A DNA stretch of 64,000 bases from Microbacterium pygmaeum (GCF_900100885.1 NZ_LT629692.1:2480001-2544000), one strand, 5' to 3'; numbered from the stretch's first letter, positions 43,707-52,569 are shown. Notes: generated from the letters alone by a model not told the origin. Numbers and translations are program-made.

Positions 43707-44687
43707 GTGATAGGTGCCAACGATTTTCCGGACCTGGAGTCACTTCGAGTACTCACAGTCGTCGCAGACGTTGGAAGCCTCACGGCGGCCGGAGCTCGAC
43801 TCCAGATGACGCAGCAGGCAGTGTCGCAGCGAATCCGGAGCCTCGAGAAGTCCATGGGACTTACCCTCATCGTCCGGTCCTCCCGCGGGTCGACCACCAC
43901 TCCGGTCGGCAACCTGATCATCGAGTGGGCGGCCGCCTTGCTCTCAGCCTCTGACATGTTCACAGCCGCCGTGAACGCCCTCCAGCACGAACGGAAGCGC
44001 GAATTCCGAGTCGCCGCCAGCCTCACCATCGCCGAACACCTCGTCCCCCGCTGGCTCACCCGCTGGCACGCCAGCTCCGAAAGGCCGATCGTTCAGCTCA
44101 CCGCCGCCAACAGCAGCGCCGTCATCGATCTCGTCCGACGCGGCGACGTCGACCTCGGATTCATCGAGACCCCCGACATCCCGACCGGGCTGAACTCCGC
44201 GCCCGTCGCTCACGACCAGCTCCTGGTCGTAACCGCCCCCACCCACCCCTGGACCAAGAAGCACACGGTGACACCGGAACAACTCGCCGCGACCCCACTT
44301 CTCGCCCGAGAAGAAGGAAGCGGCACACGAAGGACACTCGAGCGCGCACTTGCAGCCGCAGAATTCCACTCCATCGCTCCACCCGCGGCCGTCATACCGT
44401 CAGCCCTCGGCATCCGCACCACCGCGGCCGCGGGATACGCCCCCGCCGTTCTCAGCGCCCTCACCGTGAACGACGACATCCAAGCAGGCCGACTCGTACG
44501 CATCCACGTCGACGGACTCGACCTGAAACGACCGCTGACCGCTATCTGGAACAGCGACCCCACAGCCGACACCACCCGTTTTCTTCACACCATCACCGAA
44601 AGCCGCTCACACCTCGACGACGCCCAGAACCGCGAGACCATGAAGTCGAAATCCATCCCCGGATCAGGAAACCACGCGGCCACATAA
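43707..44687 (+). CDS. LysR-family transcriptional regulator
   Basis: A 326-residue regulator. N-terminal winged helix (residues 9-67; GSLTAAGARLQMTQQAVSQRIRSLE) and a two-lobed effector domain (about 95-300). GTG start without ribosome site but with a -10 box six bases upstream. The last 25 residues are a polar tail with little family likeness. It is divergent from the TDT transporter gene, the expected target. Effector unknown. Confidence 0.88.
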   Translation: MIGANDFPDLESLRVLTVVADVGSLTAAGARLQMTQQAVSQRIRSLEKSMGLTLIVRSSRGSTTTPVGNLIIEWAAALLSASDMFTAAVNALQHERKREFRVAASLTIAEHLVPRWLTRWHASSERPIVQLTAANSSAVIDLVRRGDVDLGFIETPDIPTGLNSAPVAHDQLLVVTAPTHPWTKKHTVTPEQLAATPLLAREEGSGTRRTLERALAAAEFHSIAPPAAVIPSALGIRTTAAAGYAPAVLSALTVNDDIQAGRLVRIHVDGLDLKRPLTAIWNSDPTADTTRFLHTITESRSHLDDAQNRETMKSKSIPGSGNHAAT

Positions 44688-44824
44688 CACCAACGAAAAC
44701 CGGCCAATCATCTGTGCGATCCACACCTCAGCGAGATTTGGCGGGATCACCGCTACGACACGATTCGGTGCTGGAAGATGCGCGACGGAGCCAGAGCCTC
44801 CCGCTGTCGCGTATGACGATCCGC

Positions 44825-45106
44825 CTACGATCGATCGAGGTCACGGAGAAGGCGGTCGGCGTCGGCCAACTCACACTTCATCTGCTCGATCGCCTTCGGC
44901 GTGAAGCGCTTGACTTGCAAAGCGAGGATCGCATCGGCCGCAACGTCGCGGACCTCGAATGCTGCGGCAACAGCTGACGTTGCGTCGGCGTCATCGCCCG
45001 CTCAATCGGCGCATACCCGCATGAGCTTTTCGGGGTCTTCGAGGGCTTTGAGGTAAGCGCTGATGATCTCGATGCGCAACATCAGGTTTCGACGATCTTC
45101 GTCCAT
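44825..45106 (-). pseudogene. GyrA-like helical mini-gene interrupted by an in-frame TGA
   Basis: From ATG 45106 the frame reads MDEDRRNLMLRIEIISAYLKALEDPEKLMRVCAD, then TGA at 45004-45002, and continues in the same frame for another 58 codons (AGDDADATSAVAAAFEV, then AADAILALQVKRFTPKAIEQ) to TAG at 44825. The whole 94-codon frame resembles the C-gate helices of DNA gyrase subunit A (...EAYLIALDN..., ...AQAILDMRLRRLT...). Such short free-standing GyrA-like proteins occur in actinobacteria as hypotheticals. One base change would restore it, so it is a recent nonsense mutation, a sequencing error, or a readthrough case. Confidence 0.65.
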
Positions 45107-45208
45107 GCGCCCACCGTACCGAGCCGAAATGAACGGCGTGCGAAGATACGACTGTCGGCCTGCGTCGCACAAGCGGATCCCCGCGGCCGAGGGAATCCTT
45201 GATGAGGC

Positions 45209-45628
45209 TCATAGTCGCAGCCCGTTCGCGCGACGCGCGGGTCGTTGCTTTTCGAATCCGAACCGCGGCGTTGGTGCCACGGACTCTAGTACGTCCTCGA
45301 AGACTGGATCGAAGCGGCGGAGAAGCGACACGTATCCGAACTGATGGTTGTAGATGAGTGCGTACTCGGAAGACTTGTCGTGGACGACACGGTCCGTCGG
45401 GCTCCAGGGGACCTTTTCGTAGACGTAGCCATTGACCAGCGCGGCATCCCTTGTCTCGTCGCCGAAGTCCCACTGCGACAGGTGCTGGATTGCGGTTCCG
45501 GGTCCGTCCTTGTCGGTCATGTCGAGCACGGCGTTGGCTTCCTCGCCCTGCATGAAGACGATGCCCATCCAGCGCTGTTCGACCGGTGGTGCCATTGAAT
45601 CGGACCACGCGGGGGTGGTGCTGCTCAT
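45209..45628 (-). CDS. Hypothetical protein, 139 residues
   Basis: A small soluble protein starting at ATG 45628 with a GAAGGGAGA ribosome site; the frame to 45676 is less likely. Centre: QRWMGIVFMQGEEANAVLDMTD, then HLSQWDFGDETRDAALVNGYVYEKVPW, then LIYNHQFGYVSLLRRFDP. I know similar actinobacterial hypothetical proteins with this pattern but no function. The extra C-terminal tail after residue 110 is basic. Confidence 0.65.
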   Translation of the reverse strand: MSSTTPAWSDSMAPPVEQRWMGIVFMQGEEANAVLDMTDKDGPGTAIQHLSQWDFGDETRDAALVNGYVYEKVPWSPTDRVVHDKSSEYALIYNHQFGYVSLLRRFDPVFEDVLESVAPTPRFGFEKQRPARRANGLRL

Positions 45629-45960
45629 TTCGATCTCCCTTCTCAACGGGGAAGGTGCGCGCCTTCTCTCCAGCACCGAACACTTCCGCCCGCGAGGCGC
45701 GCTGCGCGCGGGGACCTATCTGAGGAGGAGGTCGCGTACACCAACGACTGGATCTCGGCGCTGGCTCGTAGACATACCGACTGTGCCCCGGTTGCCTGGA
45801 CTTGAGATGTAGACACGTACTCGACAGTTCAGATACCTCGAGATCTCTCCAAGGGCCTCCAGATCCATCGAAGCCCAGTCGCGTATGCTGGCAGCTACCA
45901 CCACCGGAGTGAAGCCGAAGGGCAAGATTCCGGGGGTTTTGGACATCCGCGAGACCATCC
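45629..45960. other. Stretch before tRNA-Ala, no accepted gene
   Basis: About 330 bp. It holds a short GC hairpin near 45690 (CCCGCG...CGCGGG) and an 80-codon reverse frame (45716-45958) that I could not support. The tRNA promoter should lie here; TATGCT near 45888 is a possible -10 box. Confidence 0.4.
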
Positions 45961-46033
45961 GGGCCTGTGGCGCAGCTGGTAGCGCACCTGCATGGCATGC
46001 AGGGGGTCAGGGGTTCGAGTCCCCTCAGGTCCA
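45961..46033 (+). tRNA. tRNA-Ala (GGC)
   Basis: A full cloverleaf in 73 bases: acceptor GGGCCTG / CAGGTCC with one G-T pair, D-arm with AGCTGGTAGC, anticodon stem CCTGC / GCAGG around the loop ATGGCAT (anticodon GGC), T-arm GGGTTCGAGTCCC, discriminator A. The CCA end is not encoded (CC then G). The last bases are part of a 15-bp duplication created by the IS inserted just downstream. Confidence 0.95.
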
Positions 46034-46036
46034 CCG
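46022..46036. repeat. 15-bp direct repeat, left copy (IS target duplication)
   Basis: CCCTCAGGTCCACCG, the 3' end of the tRNA plus three bases; an exact second copy is at 47329-47343. The pair directly brackets the IS. Confidence 0.75.
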
Positions 46037-47328
46037 TGTGATGTCTCGCGACATATGTCTCATATGTCGCGAGACATCTGTCGTTTCTGGGGCCATCGGC
46101 CGGCTGGTTTGAGGATGTTTCGCCAGTAGCCGCGGGCGGGGTCGATGGTGTGTTCGCTGAGGACTTCGCCGGTGTCGAGGTGGACGACGGTGACGGTGGT
46201 TTCGTCGGTGATCGCGAGGATGCGTTTTCCGGTGTGGTCGCGGCCGATTCCGAGGTGGTGCATGCGGCCGGCTCGGCGGATGCTGACGTGACCGTCGGTG
46301 TCGATGCGGTCGTAGCGGAGCCGGTAGCGGTCTGGGAGTCGTCCTGCTCCGGGGAGTGCTTTGGGCGTCGCCAGGTAGGCCTCTGAGGGGGTCTTGCGGT
46401 CCAGAGCACGGTGTGGGCGGTGCTCGTTGTATTCGATGCGGAGCCGGTCGAGTTGGGTTTGCAGCTCGAGGACCGTGGTGGCGGTGGGTTGCTGGGCGAG
46501 CCAGCGTTTCTGGGTTTGATGGAAGCGTTCGATCTTGCCTTGAGTTTGCGGGTGGTTCGGTTTGCCGTTCTTCTGTTTCACTCCGAGCACGGGCAGGAGG
46601 TGTTCGAAGGCGTTACGGCCGCCGCCGTGTCGGGCGGTGTAAACCCGGCCGTTGTCGGTCAGGGTCGAGGCGGGAACCCCGTATTCCTCAGTGGTGGTGA
46701 GGAATGTGGTGACGACGTCGTCCCCGGTGACGGGGGTGTGGACGGTGCAGGAGAGTAGCTTGCGGGAGTGATCATCGAGCCAGTTCAGGATCTCGACGTC
46801 GGTGCCGTCGGTGAGGCGCCAGTGAGTGAAGTCCGACTGCCAGGTCTCGTTGGGTTGGGCTGCTTCGAAGCGGATGTACGAGGAGCGGGGGCGTTTGCGG
46901 GGTTCCGGGGTTATGAGTCCGGCGCGGGTCAGGATGCGGTGGATCGTCGCCGGCGACGGGACGTGCAGGCCTTCACGCTCGAGGTGCCATCGGATCGTGA
47001 CCGGTCCGGCATCCAATCCTCGAGCGGTGAGATCCGTGCGGAGTGCGACGATTCGGTCGACGACTTCGCGCGGCGTGGATCTCGGATTGCTTCTCGGCCG
47101 CCGGGACTGAGGATCGACGGCGTCGAGACCGTGCTCGCGGTAGCGTGCGAGCAACCGGTGCAGCTGTCTCCGCGACAGCCCGTACTGCTCGGCCGCTTCG
47201 GTCACGGTGAGCTGCCCAGCGACGATCTTCAGGACCACAACCCGGTGCTTCGACATGCACCGAACTGTGACTCATGACCCGAGACACCAGCGTCGTATCA
47301 CCTGGGACCTATGTCATGAACTCAGGCA
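46037..47328 (-). mobile_element. IS481-family insertion sequence
   Basis: A 1292-bp element between two exact 15-bp repeats. It starts with TG and ends with CA, and the ends share GACATA(T/G)GTC at the same distance (bases 14-23) from each edge. An inner palindrome TGTCTCGCGACATATGTC...GACATATGTC follows the left edge. It carries one transposase gene on the reverse strand. Placed exactly after the tRNA-Ala 3' end, it leaves the tRNA whole. Confidence 0.75.
46060..47256 (-). CDS. IS481-family transposase
   Basis: A 398-residue DDE transposase. An N-terminal helix-turn-helix (LTVTEAAEQYGLSRRQLHRLLARY) is followed by an integrase-type catalytic core: first Asp in WQSDFTHW, second in TLTDNGRVY, Glu in QGKIERFHQT, spaced as in the IS481 group. 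The C-terminal beta-rich part ends in RQMSRDI. The frame is full length with no breaks, so the element may still move. Start ATG 47256 lies about 70 bp inside the right end. Confidence 0.92.
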   Translation of the reverse strand: MSKHRVVVLKIVAGQLTVTEAAEQYGLSRRQLHRLLARYREHGLDAVDPQSRRPRSNPRSTPREVVDRIVALRTDLTARGLDAGPVTIRWHLEREGLHVPSPATIHRILTRAGLITPEPRKRPRSSYIRFEAAQPNETWQSDFTHWRLTDGTDVEILNWLDDHSRKLLSCTVHTPVTGDDVVTTFLTTTEEYGVPASTLTDNGRVYTARHGGGRNAFEHLLPVLGVKQKNGKPNHPQTQGKIERFHQTQKRWLAQQPTATTVLELQTQLDRLRIEYNEHRPHRALDRKTPSEAYLATPKALPGAGRLPDRYRLRYDRIDTDGHVSIRRAGRMHHLGIGRDHTGKRILAITDETTVTVVHLDTGEVLSEHTIDPARGYWRNILKPAGRWPQKRQMSRDI

Positions 47329-47343
47329 CCCTCAGGTCCACCG
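47329..47343. repeat. 15-bp direct repeat, right copy
   Basis: Exact copy of 46022-46036, CCCTCAGGTCCACCG, at the right edge of the IS. Confidence 0.75.
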
Positions 47344-47346
47344 AAC

Positions 47347-47368
47347 AAGCCGCGAGAGATCGCGGCTT
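47347..47368 (+). terminator. Displaced tRNA-Ala terminator hairpin
   Basis: AAGCCGCGA-GAGA-TCGCGGCTT, a perfect 9-bp stem with a 4-base loop. Without the IS and one repeat copy it would start about 10 bases after the tRNA, the right place for its terminator. No strong T-run follows. Confidence 0.55.
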
Positions 47369-47454
47369 CCGGCGTTTCCAGGGTCGCTCTTCGTATCTGC
47401 CTGGCCCCATCGGGTCGGGAGAGGTTTCGTGGTGCCGGCGAGCCGCGACGTTCC

Positions 47455-47500
47455 GGCCGAGCCGGGGTGTGTCGTGCACTCGACACACCCCGGCTCGGCC
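47455..47500. repeat. Perfect 20-bp inverted repeat with third partial arm
   Basis: GGCCGAGCCGGGGTGTGTCG (47455-47474), loop TGCACT, then its exact reverse complement (47481-47500). A third, shorter arm, CGACACCCCGGCTCGGC, follows at 47502-47518. It sits in the gap between the tRNA and the peptidase gene. Confidence 0.85.
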
Positions 47501-47597
47501 GCGACACCCCGGCTCGGCGACGACAACCGACGCGCGGCGGGATCGTCGAGAACCCCGGAGACCGCTGCAACGGCGCATCTGGCGTTACGGTGAAGTC

Positions 47598-48683
47598 GTG
47601 AGCACCCAGCCCCGCTGTCCACACTGTCGCCACTTCCTGTACCTGAAGCGCCTGACGTGCCCCAACTGCGACGCCGAGCTCGGGTTCCACATGCTGAGCC
47701 GCCAGTTCTACGGCATCCGCAACAACCGCGCGCAGATCGGCGAGCACGTCTGGTACACGTGCTCGAACCGCGATTGGGAGTGCAACTGGCTGGTGCGGGA
47801 GGACGCGCCGGCCGGACGCTGCTTCTCCTGCCGGCTGACACGCACGAGGCCACCGTCGGATGACACCGTGGCGCTGTCGAAGCTGGCCAGCGTCGAGGAA
47901 TCCAAGCGCCGCCTCATCCTCCAGCTCGGCGCGCTGGGGCTGCCGATCGTCGGCTGGGACGTGCAGGAAGGCGGACTCGGCTTCGATCTGCTCTCGAGCC
48001 TGTCGCTCGGGCACCCGGTGATGATCGGGCACGCGAACGGCATCATCACGATCGACCTCGCCGAGAGCCTGGATGACCGCCGCGAAGCGCTGCGCGTGCG
48101 CCTCGGGGAGGTGTACCGCACGATCCTCCGTCACCTGCGTCACGAGGTGGGCCACTACTACCAGAACGTGCTACTCACCGACGACGCCGCGTGGGCGCGC
48201 TCGCGCGAGCTGTTCGGCGACGAGCGCTCGAGCTATAAGGACGCCATCGCGCGTCACTACCGGTACGGCGCCCCCGACGACTGGCGCGAATCCTTCATCT
48301 CCGAGTATGCGACGATGCACCCGTGGGAGGACTTCGCCGAGACCTTCGCCCACTACCTGCACATCACCGGGACGCTGCAGACGGCGGCGGCGGTCGGCAT
48401 GAAGCTGGACGCGACCGTGACCAGCATGCGGGACACGGACGTCGTCCCGCTCGAGTCCTACCAGGACGAACCCGTCCAGCAGCTGCTCTCGGATTGGGAG
48501 TGGATGTCGCAGTCCTTCAACCGCATCAACCGATCCATGGGTTTCGGCGATCTGTACCCGTTCGAGATGGTGCCGGCCGTGCGCACCAAGCTGGGCTTCA
48601 TGCACGACCTCGTCACGCGGGCGCCGCTCACGCTCGAACAGCAGATGGTGCTGGCCTTCCCCCAGGATGAGGAACGCGCATGA
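47598..48683 (+). CDS. Zinc-binding metallopeptidase (Peptidase_Mx type)
   Basis: A 361-residue cytoplasmic protein. The N-terminus has two zinc-ribbon knuckles (CPHCRHF and CPNCDAE) and a second Cys set (CSNRDWECNW, GRCFSC). The protease part has HEVGHYY near residue 184 as HExxH zinc site and EDFAETFAHYLH near 247 with further ligands. This is the known layout of putative zinc-binding metallopeptidases of the Peptidase_Mx group. Substrate unknown. GTG 47598 lies six bases after TACGGT, a leaderless layout. Stop overlaps the next ATG. Confidence 0.85.
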   Translation: MSTQPRCPHCRHFLYLKRLTCPNCDAELGFHMLSRQFYGIRNNRAQIGEHVWYTCSNRDWECNWLVREDAPAGRCFSCRLTRTRPPSDDTVALSKLASVEESKRRLILQLGALGLPIVGWDVQEGGLGFDLLSSLSLGHPVMIGHANGIITIDLAESLDDRREALRVRLGEVYRTILRHLRHEVGHYYQNVLLTDDAAWARSRELFGDERSSYKDAIARHYRYGAPDDWRESFISEYATMHPWEDFAETFAHYLHITGTLQTAAAVGMKLDATVTSMRDTDVVPLESYQDEPVQQLLSDWEWMSQSFNRINRSMGFGDLYPFEMVPAVRTKLGFMHDLVTRAPLTLEQQMVLAFPQDEERA

Positions 48684-50359
48684 CCTCGGTGGCTCGCGGT
48701 CAGCGCGTGATCGGCTCGGCGACGCACTACGTCGAGAACCAGCCTCCGGTGCGCACCGGTCTGGACGAGTTCGAGCTCAACCTGCCGCTCCGGGAAGCCG
48801 TCGAGGCGTTCGGCGGCGGCTGGGCGAACGACGACCTCCACGAGGCGGGGGTCCTCGTCGGGTCCTCATCGTTCCAACGCGACGCCACGCTCGCCAACGT
48901 GCACGGTCCGGTCGCATCCGCTCACGATCGATGGGGCTTCCGGCTGGATGAGGTCGAATACGACCCGTCCTACCATCGGATCCTCTCCGACGCGGTCGCG
49001 CGCGGCGCGCACACCTCGGCGTGGGCGGACCCGAGACCGGGCGCTGCCGTGGCGCGCGCGGCGATGTTCATGCTCTTCGCCCAGGTGGAGCCCGGACACT
49101 CCTGCCCGGTGTCGATGACACACGCGGCGGTGGCGTCGATCCGGGATTCTCCCTGGGTGGCCGACGACTGGCTGCCACGGATGTACTCGCGCAGCTACGA
49201 GCCACGGCTGGTTCCGAACGAGGAGAAATCCAGCGCGCTGATCGGCATGGCCATGACCGAGAAGCAGGGCGGATCGGACGTGCGCGCCAGCACGACGGTC
49301 GCCACCTCCATGGGCGGACACTCCTACCAGATCACCGGGCACAAGTGGTTCTGCTCCGCACCGATGTCGGACGGCTTCCTCGTGCTGGCGCAGACCCGAC
49401 GCGGGAACGAGGACGAGGGTCTGAGCTGCCTGTTCGTTCCACGGCTGCTGCCGCGGGGCATGCGCAACGTCTTCCGGATCCAGCGGCTGAAGGACAAGCT
49501 CGGCAATCGGTCGAACGCATCGGCCGAGGTGGAGTTCGACGGCACCGTCGGGCTCGTCGTCGGAGAGCCCGGACGCGGTGTCCGCACGATCATCGAGATG
49601 GTCCAGCGGACCCGACTGGACTGCGTCCTGGGCGCGGCCGCCGGGATGCGGCAATCCGTCGCCGAGGCCGTCTGGCACGCCCGCGGGCGATCCGCGTTCG
49701 GGTCCAAGCTGGTCGACCTTCCCGCGATGACCTCGGTCCTGGCGGACCTCGCCCTCGAGACCGAAGCGGCGACGCTCACCGGGCTGCGCCTGGCCCAGAT
49801 GTACGAGGCCGATGCGCACGACCACGATCTGGCGCTGCGCCGGCTCGCGACACCGGTGGCGAAGTACTGGGTCACCAAACGCGGACCCCAGCACGCCTAC
49901 GAGGCGATGGAGTGCCTCGGTGGCAACGGCTACACCGAGTCCTTCCCGCTCGCACGGCGCTACCGCGAGCAGCCGGTGCTGTCGATCTGGGAAGGCTCGG
50001 GGAACGTGATCGCCCTCGACGTCCTGCGGGCGCTGAGCCGCGACACCGAGTCCGGCGCGGCCTTCGCCGCCGAGCTGGAGACCACGGCCGGCGTTTCCCG
50101 CGCGCTGGATGCCCACGTGGCCCGCACACTGCGGCTGCTCGACGACGTCGCGGCTGCGGGCCCGGATCACGCTCAGGCGCAGGCGAGGCGCTTGTCCGAG
50201 AGCCTCGCGCTCGCCTTGCAGGGTTCGCTCATGCTCCGCCATGCGCCGAGCCTCCACGCCGAGGCGTTCATCGGGGCACGCCTGGGCGAGGATCGCGCGG
50301 CCAGCTACGGGGTGCTGCCCAGGGGGACGGATGCTGCGGCCGTCGTCGCGCGCCACTGA
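48680..50359 (+). CDS. AidB-like acyl-CoA dehydrogenase family protein
   Basis: A 559-residue flavoprotein of the AidB branch. Start with VENQPPVRTGLDEFELNLPL, the FAD-region motif GMAMTEKQGGSDVRAS near 190, GHKWFCSAP near 220, QRTRLDCVLGAAAGMR near 308, and the helix end ECLGGNGYTESFPLARRYREQPVLSIWEGSGNV near 410. In E. coli AidB takes part in the adaptive response to alkylation; here a protective or catabolic role is possible. It overlaps the peptidase gene by 4 bp, an arrangement that suggests co-expression. Confidence 0.9.
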   Translation: MTSVARGQRVIGSATHYVENQPPVRTGLDEFELNLPLREAVEAFGGGWANDDLHEAGVLVGSSSFQRDATLANVHGPVASAHDRWGFRLDEVEYDPSYHRILSDAVARGAHTSAWADPRPGAAVARAAMFMLFAQVEPGHSCPVSMTHAAVASIRDSPWVADDWLPRMYSRSYEPRLVPNEEKSSALIGMAMTEKQGGSDVRASTTVATSMGGHSYQITGHKWFCSAPMSDGFLVLAQTRRGNEDEGLSCLFVPRLLPRGMRNVFRIQRLKDKLGNRSNASAEVEFDGTVGLVVGEPGRGVRTIIEMVQRTRLDCVLGAAAGMRQSVAEAVWHARGRSAFGSKLVDLPAMTSVLADLALETEAATLTGLRLAQMYEADAHDHDLALRRLATPVAKYWVTKRGPQHAYEAMECLGGNGYTESFPLARRYREQPVLSIWEGSGNVIALDVLRALSRDTESGAAFAAELETTAGVSRALDAHVARTLRLLDDVAAAGPDHAQAQARRLSESLALALQGSLMLRHAPSLHAEAFIGARLGEDRAASYGVLPRGTDAAAVVARH

Positions 50360-50363
50360 GCAC

Positions 50364-51569
50364 ATGCCTCGTCCATCCCGTTCCGTCCTCGCCTGCGGTG
50401 TCGCCGCGGCCCTCCTCGCCGGTGCGATCGCGCCCGCGTCGGCCTCGGCGAGTCCCGCCGATCCTGCGGCCGAACCGGAGACCGGGACCGTGACCGTCCT
50501 CGCCGGAGCGGATGCCGACGCGGAGGCCGGCGACCTCGTCGCAGCAATGTCACTGCGCGAGAAGGCGGCGAGCCTGGTGATGGGGCACATCCCCACCACC
50601 GACCGTGCGACCCTGACCGCCTACATGGCGCAGGACGGGATCGGCGGGTTCATCCTGATGGGCGCGAACATCCCGCCGACCGAGGCGGAGCTCCGCGCGC
50701 TCACCGATGCCCTCACGGACAGCGGCTCCCTCCCACCCTTGATCGCCGTGGACCAGGAAGGCGGCGACGTCGCCAGGCTCGCGTGGGACGCATTCCCGAG
50801 TGCGCTGACCTTGAAGGATGCTCCGGCCGACGCCACCCGGGACGCGTTCGCCGGCCGCGCTGCGCTGCTCGAGCGGGCCGGAATCGGTGTCAACTTCGGC
50901 GTGGTCGCTGACGTGACTCCCGACCCGGCGATGTTCATCTACCGCCGGGAGCTGGGCACCACCCCCGCAGCCTCCTCCGAGCGGGTCGCGGCGGCCGTCG
51001 CCGGCGAGGGGACAGCAGTGATGAGCACGCTCAAGCACTTCCCGGGGCACGGCGCGGCACCGGGGGATTCCCACGGCGGGATCCCGACCACCCCCAAAAC
51101 CCGATCCGAGTGGGACGCCGCTGATGCTGCACCGTTCGCCGCGGGTATCGATCAGGCCGCGCCGATCCTGATGTTCGGGCATCTCGCCTACACCTCCATC
51201 GACGCGCAGCCGGCGACACTGTCCGCCGAGTGGCACCGCATCGCCCGCGAGGATCTCGGCTTCGACGGGATCGCGATCACCGACGACCTGGGAATGCTCC
51301 AGGGTTCTGGCATCCCGGCATATGCCGACCCGGTGGCGAACGCCGTCGCGGCGATCGCCGCAGGCAACGACATGGTGCTGGCCGTGGCGTACTCGACACC
51401 GGAGTCCGCGGCGCGCATCGTCGACGGCCTCGTCGCAGCTGTCGAGGCGGGCGCCCTGGCCGAGTCCCGTATCGATGAGGCAGCAGTGCGCGTGGCGACG
51501 GCGCGCATCGGGCTCGCGGCATCCGGTCGCGCCATGCTGCCCTGCGCGGACTGCGGTCCGGTCGACTGA
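50364..51569 (+). CDS. Secreted glycoside hydrolase family 3 protein (NagZ-like)
   Basis: A 401-residue secreted enzyme. Signal peptide residues 1-30 (cut near ASA). The GH3 N-terminal barrel has VDQEGGDVARL near 130, KHFPGHG and DSHGG near 230 (the His/Asp acid-base loop of NagZ-type enzymes) and TDDLGM near 308 with the nucleophile Asp. It should remove N-acetylglucosamine from wall fragments or chitin outside the cell. ATG 50364 gives the signal peptide; the longer frame is a shadow of the previous gene. Confidence 0.88.
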   Translation: MPRPSRSVLACGVAAALLAGAIAPASASASPADPAAEPETGTVTVLAGADADAEAGDLVAAMSLREKAASLVMGHIPTTDRATLTAYMAQDGIGGFILMGANIPPTEAELRALTDALTDSGSLPPLIAVDQEGGDVARLAWDAFPSALTLKDAPADATRDAFAGRAALLERAGIGVNFGVVADVTPDPAMFIYRRELGTTPAASSERVAAAVAGEGTAVMSTLKHFPGHGAAPGDSHGGIPTTPKTRSEWDAADAAPFAAGIDQAAPILMFGHLAYTSIDAQPATLSAEWHRIAREDLGFDGIAITDDLGMLQGSGIPAYADPVANAVAAIAAGNDMVLAVAYSTPESAARIVDGLVAAVEAGALAESRIDEAAVRVATARIGLAASGRAMLPCADCGPVD

Positions 51570-51586
51570 GGTCGGATCGCTGCGGC

Positions 51587-51829
51587 TCAGCCGCCCGTCG
51601 CGTCCGCGGCCGGGCGGAGCGCGCCCAGCACGCCGGCGCGGTCGGCGTCTTCGCTGGCAAGCACGCCGCCGTTGGCGACCGCATCGGGCGAGATCTCCTC
51701 GAAGAGGATCCGCACGTCCTGCGCCCTCGCGCCCAGGACATCGACTGCGGCCCGGGTGACCTCCTGGGCGAAAGCGCGTCGCTGATCAAGGCTCCGCCCT
51801 GCGAGCAGTTCGACACGGATGTTCGGCAT
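51587..51829 (-). CDS. 4-oxalocrotonate tautomerase family protein
   Basis: An 80-residue enzyme with the N-terminal Pro2 (after Met removal) that acts as the base in this family, a start PNIRVELLAGRSLDQRRAFAQEVT and then VRILFEEIS. Somewhat longer than the 60-70-residue norm because of the Ala/Asp tail. Substrate unknown. It follows the SRAP gene on the same strand and may end its transcript. Confidence 0.8.
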   Translation of the reverse strand: MPNIRVELLAGRSLDQRRAFAQEVTRAAVDVLGARAQDVRILFEEISPDAVANGGVLASEDADRAGVLGALRPAADATGG

Positions 51830-51855
51830 GAGGACTCCTGTTAGGGAAGGTTCGG

Positions 51856-52569
51856 TCAGTCGACGGGATCGATGAGCTCGGGGGAGTTGTTGCGCACGTT
51901 GCCGACCGCCTTGGCCACGACGTGGTCGTCGAGGGTCCGCGCCACCGCGGGGGCGGCGTCGATCGCCGCGTCGAGCACGTCGCGGACATTGTCGGTCGTC
52001 GGATCCAGCCAGGCGTCAGCGTGATCAGGGTCGACGAACAGGGGCATCCGGTCGTGGATCGACCCGAGGTGGCCGATCGAATCGCGCGTGAGGATCGTGA
52101 AGCTCAGCACCCACCGTGCCGGATCCGCCTCGTCCTCGATCTGCGGGTCCTTCCACCACTCGTACAAGCCCGCCATGAACAGCGGCGACCCGTCGGCGGG
52201 GTGGATGTAGTGCGGGATCTTCGTCCCGTCGACGTTCTTCCACTCGTAGTAGCCGGTGGCGGGCACGATCGCGCGCCGCTTCTCGAGCGCCTTCCGGAAC
52301 ATCGGCTTGTCCTCGAGTTCCTCGGAGCGCGCGTTGAACGCCCGAGCACCGATCGACACGTCCTTCGCCCAGGACGGCACCAGCCCCCACCGGGCGGTCT
52401 CGAGGCGACGGGTCGGCGGCTCGGTCTTGGCCGAATCGAGCACGATCGCCACCGGGGCGGTCGGGGCGACGTTGTACGAGGGCTCGGGAAGATCATCGCC
52501 CTCCAGATCGACGCGCAGCACGCCCACCAGCTCAGAACCCACACTCGCCACGACGAAACGCCCGCACAT
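51856..52569 (-). CDS. SRAP (YedK/HMCES) abasic-site-binding protein
   Basis: A 237-residue protein starting MCGRF, so that Cys2 becomes the N-terminal residue that links to abasic sites in single-stranded DNA. Other family positions are present: YNVAPT, RAFNARSE, ATGYYEWK (Glu) and HDRMPLF (His). It shields abasic sites during replication. The frame to 52605 is rejected because Cys2 must follow the initiator Met. Same strand as the App1 and DedA genes. Confidence 0.93.
   Translation of the reverse strand: MCGRFVVASVGSELVGVLRVDLEGDDLPEPSYNVAPTAPVAIVLDSAKTEPPTRRLETARWGLVPSWAKDVSIGARAFNARSEELEDKPMFRKALEKRRAIVPATGYYEWKNVDGTKIPHYIHPADGSPLFMAGLYEWWKDPQIEDEADPARWVLSFTILTRDSIGHLGSIHDRMPLFVDPDHADAWLDPTTDNVRDVLDAAIDAAPAVARTLDDHVVAKAVGNVRNNSPELIDPVD

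Noticed and set aside
45716..45958. 80-codon reverse frame before tRNA-Ala
   Set aside because: Composition is borderline, there is no ribosome site and no known family. Could be a remnant; not supported enough to annotate.
46022..47343. tRNA 3'-end repeat as attL/attR of an integrated island
   Set aside because: The repeats directly flank a complete IS481 element with TG...CA ends, so a target duplication explains them; the accessory DNA lies on the other side of the tRNA.
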